This document shows positions 1-4,874 of a stretch of DNA of 6,515 nt, piece by piece (position 1 is the first letter of the stretch; every line of letters begins with the position of its first letter). A program made the position numbers and the translations under genes. The stretch is from positions 1-6,515 of the forward strand of contig SDNM01000089.1 of assembly GCA_004524385.1 (NCBI GenBank), in the 5' to 3' direction. The notes under the pieces were generated by a model. The model saw nothing but the letters and a program-made list of their open reading frames with translations, searched no databases and was not told where the DNA came from. This DNA comes from Promethearchaeota archaeon. GTDB taxonomy: Archaea > Asgardarchaeota > Lokiarchaeia > Sigyniarchaeales > SOKP01.

Positions 1-579
1 AAAATATGGACAAAGTTTCTTATCTTTACAAAATTTTATTAGCTCTTCAGCATCAATTGGCTTTTTAAATAATTCAGGAGCAATTAAAACAGGACTCTCT
101 AATTCACTTTTTTTTTTCAATAAATTTAAGAAATGTGAGCAGTTTTTATTTCTCCTTAAATCTTTACATACTGACATGGAATCCATTGGATTAAGTTTCA
201 TTGATAATAGTGTTTTATTTAAACACATTTCGTTTCTACCACGGATTGAGATTCCATTTATTGTAAAATTTAAATTGTTTTCTTTAATGAAATTAGAGAT
301 TTTAACTAACTCTTTAATAACCCTAGTGTTTTGAGCGTGTGTACGACAAAGATATATTATTTTCAATTCTTTTTTAATTACTATGGGTAAAAGGGCACTT
401 AAAGCAATAATGGTTTTCCCTGTTCCATTTGGAGCTATGAGCAAAATGTTCTTTTTAGTGTGAGCACTTTGTTCTATTTGTTTTATAATATCTTCTTGCG
501 AAACTCTAAATTGTTCATACGGGAAAAATTGTAAATAATTGTGAGAAGTCAATAATTTAGCTCCAAGGTTTTGATCCAT
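1..579 (-). CDS. XPD/RTEL1-like superfamily 2 DNA helicase with Fe-S domain, N-terminal part (runs off left edge)
   Basis: This is the first 193 codons of a 5'-3' DNA helicase of the XPD/Rad3/FANCJ/RTEL1/DinG group, which unwinds DNA in repair or recombination. Visible in order are: a Q-motif-like stretch around residues 19-32 (FPYEQFRVSQEDII); Walker A APNGTGKT at 49-56; motif Ia YLCRTHAQNTRVIKEL at 76-91; and a cysteine-rich insertion with C119 (in GRNEMC), C138, C147 and C190 (in LCPYF), the four expected [4Fe-4S] ligands. Helicase motifs II-VI lie beyond the window. The ATG at 577-579 is the only reasonable start, because an in-frame stop (TGA) lies six codons upstream. There is no Shine-Dalgarno sequence, but a TATA box sits about 26 bases upstream, so the mRNA is probably leaderless. 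Family assignment is firm; whether it is a true XPD, an RTEL1-like or a DinG-like member cannot be settled from the N-terminus alone. Confidence 0.9.
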   Translation of the reverse strand, partial: MDQNLGAKLLTSHNYLQFFPYEQFRVSQEDIIKQIEQSAHTKKNILLIAPNGTGKTIIALSALLPIVIKKELKIIYLCRTHAQNTRVIKELVKISNFIKENNLNFTINGISIRGRNEMCLNKTLLSMKLNPMDSMSVCKDLRRNKNCSHFLNLLKKKSELESPVLIAPELFKKPIDAEELIKFCKDKKLCPYF

Positions 580-600
580 AAATATTGATGAAATTCAAAA

Positions 601-610
601 TTTATATAAA
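601..610 (-). promoter_or_regulatory. TATA box, probably for the helicase gene
   Basis: TTTATATAAA is a self-complementary match to an archaeal TATA box. Its centre is about 26.5 bases from the helicase ATG at 579, exactly the distance at which archaeal transcription starts, so transcription would begin at or next to the start codon. Because the box is symmetrical it could also serve the plus-strand membrane protein gene (start near 632). The A-rich sequence on its left (TTCAAAA) is a passable BRE for the plus direction. Confidence 0.6.
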
Positions 611-625
611 AGAGGACCATAAAAA

Positions 626-633
626 TTTATTTA
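626..633 (+). promoter_or_regulatory. Possible TATA-like box for the membrane protein/GTPase operon
   Basis: TTTATTTA preceded by AAAAA is centred about 26 bases before the ATG at 656, which would give a leaderless mRNA. It competes with the box at 601-610, which would give a leader of about 24 bases containing AAGGA (636-640), a weak Shine-Dalgarno sequence placed unusually far (15 bases) from the ATG. The sequence does not decide between them. Confidence 0.35.
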
Positions 634-655
634 TTAAGGATATTTAATAAAAAAA

Positions 656-1534
656 ATGAATGAGAATTATAATCTAAAATTAAAAGATATTTATTCTGAA
701 AGTCTTGTAAGAGATATCGTACTATTCTTCTTTCTATTTATGTTAGTTCTTGCTCAAAAATGGGATAATATTTTATTATTACTATTTCCTCTGATATCTT
801 TTAGCTTCGCCATTTTTTTTAAAATTATAGATATTATTAAGAAGAGGAGAGAGGGAGATAATAGTCAAATTATTTATAATCCTTTAGGTAATGAAAAAAA
901 ACATGCAAATCGATTAGTTTTTTGTGCTCTATTACAATTAATTTTATTATTCTGGTTCGGTGCTGAATCACTCTATCATCCGCAATTGGTTGATAATTAT
1001 TACATTTATTTCATCTCTATTTTCATATTTTTCTATACATTTGGTTTTTACTGGATGTTTCTTGATTTATGGAAATATAGTAGGATTGAAATTCTAAAAG
1101 AGGGAATCGAAGTGAGAGATTCTCAAATACACTCCAAAAATATAGAAAATGTCGTCTCTTTTCTCAAAATGAAAAATTTTAAAATAATTTCTTTAATTAG
1201 CTTGTTAATTTTTATAATCTTAAACTTATTAAATGTATTTTCTGCAATTTTAATTCACTTCGGATATATGCCAGGAATAAATTATACTTTACCTGGTTCT
1301 GGAATTGAAGAATCAGATCCTATTAGTATCTCGTTTTTTATTTATGGAATTATTGCTATATCGCCTTCAGCATCTATAATCTTTCTTTTTTTAAATTATA
1401 GAGATATAAATAATATTAATAAAGAAAAATTTAATAAAATTATAGATTCTTTACCTAAGGATGTTAAAAATAAAATTATTGAAAATCTCGAAACACTTAA
1501 TAAAAAATTAAAGTTTATATTAAGACTGGAATAA
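656..1534 (+). CDS. Six-helix membrane protein of unknown function, co-transcribed with a small GTPase
   Basis: I do not recognise this 292-residue protein. It is strongly hydrophobic, with about six predicted membrane helices: roughly 21-34, 37-57, 86-104, 114-138, 175-200 and 222-247. A basic KKRREGD loop follows helix 2 (62-68), a charged loop of about 35 residues lies between helices 4 and 5, and a lysine/asparagine-rich tail of about 44 residues (249-292) is probably helical and cytosolic. No signal peptide, transporter motif, cysteine pair or catalytic motif is apparent. The ATG at 656 is the first start after an in-frame stop at 635-637. The gene ends 18 bases before the GTPase ATG, so the two are almost certainly one transcript. 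I infer, without direct evidence, that it could be the membrane partner of that soluble GTPase. AT-rich codon use matches the neighbours. It is probably a real gene because of its length, coherent helices and operon position. Confidence 0.8.
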   Translation: MNENYNLKLKDIYSESLVRDIVLFFFLFMLVLAQKWDNILLLLFPLISFSFAIFFKIIDIIKKRREGDNSQIIYNPLGNEKKHANRLVFCALLQLILLFWFGAESLYHPQLVDNYYIYFISIFIFFYTFGFYWMFLDLWKYSRIEILKEGIEVRDSQIHSKNIENVVSFLKMKNFKIISLISLLIFIILNLLNVFSAILIHFGYMPGINYTLPGSGIEESDPISISFFIYGIIAISPSASIIFLFLNYRDINNINKEKFNKIIDSLPKDVKNKIIENLETLNKKLKFILRLE

Positions 1535-1543
1535 TATAATTAT

Positions 1544-1548
1544 AGGAG
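1544..1548 (+). promoter_or_regulatory. Shine-Dalgarno sequence of the GTPase gene
   Basis: AGGAG lies four bases before the ATG at 1553, in the 18-base gap between the membrane protein gene and the GTPase gene. It is the only convincing ribosome binding site in the window. It fits an internal operon gene that cannot use leaderless initiation, and it fixes the GTPase start. Confidence 0.75.
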
Positions 1549-1552
1549 AAAA

Positions 1553-2083
1553 ATGGTTACTAGATTACTATTCAAAATAATTGTCGTTGGTGACGGAGGG
1601 GTCGGTAAATCAACTATGATCCAAAGATTAACAACAGGGCAATTTATTCCAATGAAAATTACGATTGGAACCGACTTGGTCACTCATGATGTAAAAATAA
1701 GTGATACTGAGCTGGCAAAATTACAGATTTGGGATTTTGGTGGCGAGAAACGATTTCGATTCTTTTTACCGAATTATTGTCGAGGAGCTGTTGGATGTTT
1801 ATTATGTTATGATATTACACGCTTTAGAAGCTTAGAAAATTTGGATGAATGGATTAATATTGTAAAAGAAAACACGGTAGATCCGGTTATTATTTTAGTT
1901 GGACAAAAACAAGATTTAGCAGATGAAAAGAGAGTTGTAAGAGTTTCTGATGCAGAAGAATTTCAACAAAAATATAGTCTTCCCTATTTTTATGAAACTT
2001 CTTCTAAATCTGGATATAATAACGAATTGATTTTTAGAATACTAACTAAAGCAATTATAGTAAAACAAAAGAAAATATTATAG
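1553..2083 (+). CDS. Rab/Ras-like small GTPase, non-lipidated
   Basis: This is a complete 176-residue Ras-superfamily GTPase of minimal G-domain length, closest in motif style to Rab proteins. G1 (P-loop) is GDGGVGKS at 13-20; G2 is T37 in TIGTDL; G3 is WDFGGEKRF at 60-68; Rab-like YDIT is at 86-89; G4 is GQKQD at 117-121; G5 is ETSSK at 148-152. Two key positions differ from eukaryotic Ras/Rab. The catalytic glutamine after DxxG (Ras Q61) is glutamate (E65), and the asparagine of NKxD is glutamine (Q118). From memory, such variants occur among Asgard small GTPases, so this is probably not a dead enzyme. The protein ends in KQKKIL, with no cysteine after C85, so it cannot be C-terminally prenylated. 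It follows the membrane protein gene by 18 bases with its own Shine-Dalgarno sequence. Its role, such as membrane signalling, polarity or trafficking, is unknown. Confidence 0.95.
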   Translation: MVTRLLFKIIVVGDGGVGKSTMIQRLTTGQFIPMKITIGTDLVTHDVKISDTELAKLQIWDFGGEKRFRFFLPNYCRGAVGCLLCYDITRFRSLENLDEWINIVKENTVDPVIILVGQKQDLADEKRVVRVSDAEEFQQKYSLPYFYETSSKSGYNNELIFRILTKAIIVKQKKIL

Positions 2084-2097
2084 AGTTTTTAGTTTTT
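2084..2097 (+). terminator. T-tract terminator of the membrane protein/GTPase operon
   Basis: Directly after the GTPase TAG stop the plus strand carries AGTTTTT twice in tandem. Two T5 tracts in the non-template strand with no hairpin match the usual archaeal intrinsic terminator. Confidence 0.5.
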
Positions 2098-2101
2098 CAT
2101 T

Positions 2102-2141
2102 AAAAAATAAAATAAGAATAAGAAAAAAATATAAAAAAAAA
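2102..2141 (-). terminator. Poly-T terminator of the FrhB-type gene
   Basis: Read on the minus strand, the 8-47 bases downstream of the FrhB-type stop codon contain successive T runs, including T9 (2133-2141), T7 (2123-2129) and T6 (2102-2107). This is a strong archaeal oligo-T terminator, and no stem is needed. It lies in the convergent gap, protecting the GTPase operon from antisense transcription. Confidence 0.6.
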
Positions 2142-2148
2142 GAATTGT

Positions 2149-3087
2149 TTAATCCTCGAGTAGCTCTTTAATTTCCTCTGCATTTAATTTTAAATATTTA
2201 GCAGTAATTAAATCCTTACCTAAGAGAGTTTTAAAATTCTTTTTACGTTTTTTATTAACAAATCTTTTCATTTCACTTAAGTCAGGGTTCTTGTTAGTGA
2301 TATCTATCAATCCCATCTCAACTGCTGCATCGACTACTTTCTGCCCGATATCCGTCCTTATTATTAATAATGCTTCTCCATCTGGAGCGCCCCACGGTGA
2401 ATGTGAAATGTCAGAAAATTCACCTGAGAAGTCAGTACAATATCTACATCCTGCCATTCCACCTGAAGAGCAAGCATTAGCAATTCTAAGAGATGTGCGC
2501 TCTATTCCTGTGTTAAAATCAGAAACCATAATTTTAGCGACGCCGCGAATATGACAAGGGTTACCAAGAATTCCGATATCCCTCTTTTTATCTAAATATG
2601 CTTCACCAATTCCAGTTACTAAAGGTCCGGCACTCTCAAGAGTAAGTTTAGGTATGTATTGTTTAGCATCATTTTTATTATCGACAATAATAGGGAGTGC
2701 GAGAGGGGGGCTTTTTTGTTTTGGTTCTCCTAAAACCATATGCTTAACGATCCCTTTTTCAAAAGCTGCTGCGATAAGATTATATAAGATTTCATCGCTG
2801 TTTTTAGATTTAACTTGAATGATATCTTTATAAACGCCAACAGCTAAATCAATTCTGTTGGAACCAAAAAGAGCCTTTTCGATCTCGCTCACTGGAAAAA
2901 ATGTTCGAGGACAAGAGTTATAACATAATCCTACTGTCTCTGAACAATTGTCTACAACATATGCTTCTCCTGTTTCTAGATTAAAATCCATATGCGGGCA
3001 AAAAGAATTGCAGCTTCCGCAATGAATGCATAAACCTTGAAATATTACTTCTGCTTCAAGATCTTGGCTTGATTTTTCTATTTTCAT
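2149..3087 (-). CDS. FrhB/FdhB-type coenzyme F420 oxidoreductase beta subunit (Fe-S flavoprotein)
   Basis: This 312-residue protein belongs to the FrhB/FpoF/FdhB group, in which a flavin and Fe-S clusters pass electrons between coenzyme F420 (or another acceptor) and partner proteins. The N-terminal ferredoxin-like region has C20-x2-C23-x2-C26-x3-C30-P, then an incomplete second motif: C48, C55 and C59-P. The C-terminal FrhB core shows GNPC (C178), C206, C214-x2-C217 followed by DFSGEFSDIS (219-228), then GAPDG at 233-237. These closely match the family's CxxCxDF-ADI-GxPDG block. No hydrogenase, formate dehydrogenase or heterodisulphide reductase subunit is next to it, so its partner and substrate are unknown. 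It may act as a stand-alone ferredoxin:F420 type oxidoreductase (inference). The ATG at 3085-3087 precedes the cysteine motif by 19 residues and has no Shine-Dalgarno sequence. The 236 bases upstream hold an 18-base palindrome that may control it. Family is confident; F420 specificity is less so. Confidence 0.88.
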   Translation of the reverse strand: MKIEKSSQDLEAEVIFQGLCIHCGSCNSFCPHMDFNLETGEAYVVDNCSETVGLCYNSCPRTFFPVSEIEKALFGSNRIDLAVGVYKDIIQVKSKNSDEILYNLIAAAFEKGIVKHMVLGEPKQKSPPLALPIIVDNKNDAKQYIPKLTLESAGPLVTGIGEAYLDKKRDIGILGNPCHIRGVAKIMVSDFNTGIERTSLRIANACSSGGMAGCRYCTDFSGEFSDISHSPWGAPDGEALLIIRTDIGQKVVDAAVEMGLIDITNKNPDLSEMKRFVNKKRKKNFKTLLGKDLITAKYLKLNAEEIKELLED

Positions 3088-3108
3088 GATTTTTCTTCTA
3101 AAAAAAAT

Positions 3109-3116
3109 TTTTTTAA
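3109..3116 (-). promoter_or_regulatory. Possible A/T box of the FrhB-type gene
   Basis: Read on the minus strand this is TTAAAAAA, centred about 25.5 bases before the ATG at 3087, which would make the mRNA leaderless like its neighbours. It is a poor TATA match inside an A8T7 tract (3100-3114 on plus). The better TATA sequences at 3171-3178 and 3195-3204 would instead give leaders of about 60-86 bases. Confidence 0.35.
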
Positions 3117-3152
3117 CTTAAATTGCAAAATTTTTGAATGCAAATAAAATTT

Positions 3153-3170
3153 AGTGTGAAATTTCACACT
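3153..3170. promoter_or_regulatory. Perfect 18-bp palindrome, probable operator
   Basis: AGTGTGAAATTTCACACT reads identically on both strands, with no mismatch and no spacer. It lies 66-83 bases upstream of the FrhB-type ATG. On the minus strand it is immediately preceded by TTATAATA (3171-3178), a possible TATA box. Two 9-base half-sites with GTGTGAAA cores suit a homodimeric helix-turn-helix regulator. Depending on which TATA box is used, it would cover the start site (repression) or lie upstream of the promoter (activation). The winged-helix protein encoded just upstream (3324-3605) is an obvious but unproven candidate binder. As a hairpin it would have almost no loop, so a DNA site is likelier than an RNA structure. 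Confidence 0.6.
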
Positions 3171-3194
3171 TATTATAACTTAAACATATTATAA

Positions 3195-3204
3195 TATATA
3201 AAAA
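3195..3204. promoter_or_regulatory. TATA-box-like element in the 236-base gap
   Basis: TATATAAAAA is a strong TATA-like sequence. Read on the minus strand (TTTTTATATA) it would start transcription near 3172, right at the edge of the 18-bp palindrome, making an FrhB-type mRNA with a leader of about 86 bases. Read on plus it would start near 3225, where no protein gene exists. Apart from this, the palindrome and the hairpin at 3268-3290, I see nothing in the 3088-3323 gap. Confidence 0.35.
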
Positions 3205-3267
3205 TTAGTAAGCCGCAATTCAACTAATCTATTTTTTTTATTGAAGAGATGTTTGATATTCTTTAAG

Positions 3268-3290
3268 AATCTCAGTTGTATTTTGAGATT
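3268..3290. other. Stem-loop with 7-bp arms in the gap below the winged-helix gene
   Basis: AATCTCA (3268-3274) and TGAGATT (3284-3290) form a perfect 7-bp stem with a 9-base loop. On the plus strand it is followed by GTTTTTC (3291-3297) and T6 (3303-3308), so it resembles an intrinsic terminator in plus orientation, yet no plus-strand gene ends there. On the minus strand it would sit in the 3' untranslated region of the winged-helix mRNA, about 35-55 bases after the stop. A 7-bp stem can arise by chance in AT-rich DNA, although this one contains two G-C pairs. Confidence 0.35.
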
Positions 3291-3323
3291 GTTTTTCAAT
3301 TATTTTTTCTTAAAATATTATAG

Positions 3324-3605
3324 TTATTTTAAAAATCGACTACAAGTATCATCCATTTTTTTTATGATAATTTCACGATCTTTCCAAATTATCCATGTAG
3401 CTCCTGATTTTTCAAAATTATATCCAGAATATTCTTCTTTTTTCAATCGTTTTAATGTTTTTTTAACGAAACTCCAAGAAAAACCAGTTTTATCAACAAT
3501 TTCTGTTATAGTAATGGGGTGATTCGTTTCGAGTTCATTATTAATAAACTCTAAAATCTTTTCAAATCCAGTTTTTGGTGGTGAATCAATATTTTCGGAT
3601 GACAA
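3324..3605 (-). CDS. Small winged helix-turn-helix DNA-binding protein (TTG start)
   Basis: This 93-residue protein has the layout of a single winged-helix domain. Helix 1 is about 13-25 (GFEKILEFINNEL); helix 2 is around 33-39 (ITEIVDKTG), followed by the turn; the recognition helix is 43-55 (SWSFVKKTLKRLK); and a beta-wing with SGYNFEKSG...WIIWKD spans about 60-76. Size and pattern suit an archaeal transcription regulator that reads DNA as a dimer; no ligand-binding or metal-binding domain is present, and the only cysteine is C88. The start is TTG at 3603-3605: there is no in-frame ATG or GTG between the upstream stop (3627-3629) and the domain. A TATA box about 24 bases upstream suggests leaderless TTG initiation. 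It lies 41 bases downstream of the dehydrogenase gene and upstream of the FrhB-type gene, whose promoter region carries a perfect palindrome. Its target is unknown. A hydrophobic plus-strand frame over the same bases is its antisense shadow. Confidence 0.75.
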   Translation of the reverse strand: MSSENIDSPPKTGFEKILEFINNELETNHPITITEIVDKTGFSWSFVKKTLKRLKKEEYSGYNFEKSGATWIIWKDREIIIKKMDDTCSRFLK

Positions 3606-3625
3606 TTTTAATTCAACAATTATTA

Positions 3626-3631
3626 TTTATA
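3626..3631 (-). promoter_or_regulatory. TATA box of the winged-helix gene
   Basis: Minus-strand TATAAA, within AAAATATAAATAA, is centred about 23.5 bases before the TTG start at 3605. This is slightly short of the usual 26-27 but close enough to give a leaderless or nearly leaderless mRNA. It supports TTG as the true start, because no Shine-Dalgarno sequence is present. Confidence 0.45.
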
Positions 3632-3646
3632 TTTTATTTAAAATAA

Positions 3647-4837
3647 TTATTTCCTCATTTTAAGAAATTTCCCTGATTTCATTAATTCACATGGTTTAAA
3701 GTATTCTTTACCCGACTTCTTTACGAAATCCTCTAATAATTTTGACCATTTTTCATAATTTCTTTTACCAGCACCAAAAGGTCCAGGCATACTCATTCCG
3801 GCTAGCATTGTATCATCAATAACCTTATATCCAGAAACGACCCCTTCCTCCAAAAGTCTACAACCTTCGTTTAATTGAACTGCCATGAATAGATTGAAAT
3901 CAATGAGATTTGCTTTTTCTGCTTTATCTATGATGGGTTTACCATTCTCTGTCCATTCATAGAAGCCTCTTCCTGTTTTTTTTCCTAAATTACCTTCATT
4001 AATTAGTTTGGTAAGAGCTTTACCGGGAGTAAAATCTGGAGAGAGAACTTCCTCAAAATACTTTAATGTGTTATAGATGGTATCTAATCCTAAATAATCT
4101 AATCTCGCACATGGACCTAATTCCTGTAGACCCATAACATCAGCATCAAGGCTTTCCCATGGAATTCCTTTTTCCATCGCTTCATCAAAGAGCCAGTTAA
4201 AATATCCGCTACTTGCTAAAGTTAATCTATTTACAATAAAACCCGGGCTCTCTTTTTCAATTCGAGCAATAAATCTTTTTCCCTTAAGACATGGAAGTTT
4301 CTGACCAACTGAAATGGTAATTTCCATAGTTTCTTCAGAAGTTTTCTTTCCTTTAATAACTTCAATTAATCGTAAAACTGGAATAGGGATAAAATAGTGC
4401 ATACCAATCACTTTATCTGGTCTATTACAACTCTCAGCAATTTTAGAAATGCTCATAGTAGAAGTATTTGTTGCTAAAACCGCGTGTTCAGTAGCAAATT
4501 CCCCTAATTTTTTAAATAATTCCTGTTTAAGATCCATTTTTTCTGGTATTGCTTCAACAATAAAATCTGCCTTTTGTACAGCTTTAGTTAAATCTATTTC
4601 TTTAATGAGTTTACTCATAAGCAAATCAGTGGTAAAACCCTGACTTAACTTACCTTTTCCTTCGATCTTTTTCAAACCGTTTTCAATGTATATTACTGCT
4701 TTTTCAAGGGCTTCATGATTAATATCATTTAATATAACTTTTTCAAATCCCGCCATCAATGCGACTTGAGCGATTTCACGACCCATTACTCCCGCACCGA
4801 TAACGGCAAATGTCTTAATATTACTAATATCGACCAT
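3647..4837 (-). CDS. 3-hydroxyacyl-CoA dehydrogenase (NAD-dependent, HAD/Hbd family)
   Basis: This 396-residue enzyme should oxidise (S)-3-hydroxyacyl-CoA to 3-oxoacyl-CoA with NAD, the third step of beta-oxidation, or run in reverse as in butyryl-CoA synthesis. The N-terminal Rossmann domain has VIGAGVMG (12-19), ND at 37-38 as the nucleotide acid region, VEAIPE (94-99) and TNTST (123-127), whose serine corresponds to the family's conserved active-site serine. The catalytic pair is H147 in GMHYFIP and E159 in RLIEV. PGFIVNR (198-204) opens the C-terminal helical domain, which ends near GRGFYEW (289-295). A second, shorter helical repeat follows (about 310-390, with MPGPFGAG at 350-357), so it is longer than the 280-300-residue single-domain enzymes. 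One oddity is that the family's usual HFFNP is HYFIP, losing the asparagine. The start is fixed by the Rossmann motif 14 residues in. No thiolase, hydratase or acyl-CoA dehydrogenase gene is adjacent. Confidence 0.93.
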   Translation of the reverse strand: MVDISNIKTFAVIGAGVMGREIAQVALMAGFEKVILNDINHEALEKAVIYIENGLKKIEGKGKLSQGFTTDLLMSKLIKEIDLTKAVQKADFIVEAIPEKMDLKQELFKKLGEFATEHAVLATNTSTMSISKIAESCNRPDKVIGMHYFIPIPVLRLIEVIKGKKTSEETMEITISVGQKLPCLKGKRFIARIEKESPGFIVNRLTLASSGYFNWLFDEAMEKGIPWESLDADVMGLQELGPCARLDYLGLDTIYNTLKYFEEVLSPDFTPGKALTKLINEGNLGKKTGRGFYEWTENGKPIIDKAEKANLIDFNLFMAVQLNEGCRLLEEGVVSGYKVIDDTMLAGMSMPGPFGAGKRNYEKWSKLLEDFVKKSGKEYFKPCELMKSGKFLKMRK

Positions 4838-4865
4838 TTTTAATCACTAATTTAATATCAATAAA

Positions 4866-4871
4866 TTTATA
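4866..4871 (-). promoter_or_regulatory. TATA box of the dehydrogenase gene
   Basis: Minus-strand TATAAA (in GTATAAATTTATT) is centred about 31.5 bases before the ATG at 4837, predicting a start near 4842 and a leader of about 5 bases. It lies entirely within the 37-base gap after the protease stop codon (4875-4877). The dehydrogenase may therefore have its own promoter rather than depending on read-through. Confidence 0.5.
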
Positions 4872-4874
4872 CAT

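Noticed and set aside
455..470. AGTGTGA half-site resembling the palindrome, inside the helicase gene
   Set aside because: Only seven bases match, there is no mirrored half, and it encodes conserved helicase residues; not evidence of a second operator.
2291..2554. Plus-strand open frame of 87 codons
   Set aside because: It lies entirely antisense within the FrhB-type gene, opposite its conserved cysteine and PDG motifs, and shows no protein-like pattern.
3100..3114. A8T7 tract as a terminator or curved-DNA element
   Set aside because: It lies just upstream of the FrhB-type start codon, where termination would make no sense. It is better read as part of an A/T-rich promoter, and curvature cannot be judged without computation.
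3122..3145. Second inverted repeat (TTGCA...TGCAA) next to the 18-bp palindrome
   Set aside because: Only five bases pair and the spacer is 11 bases in AT-rich DNA; this is not distinguishable from chance.
3241..3522. Plus-strand open frame of 93 codons starting at TTG
   Set aside because: It overlaps the winged-helix gene in antisense. Its apparent hydrophobicity is the complement of that gene's lysine-rich codons, and it has no start signal or recognisable fold.
4449..4643. Plus-strand open frame of 64 codons
   Set aside because: It is antisense to the Rossmann domain of the 3-hydroxyacyl-CoA dehydrogenase; chance frame.
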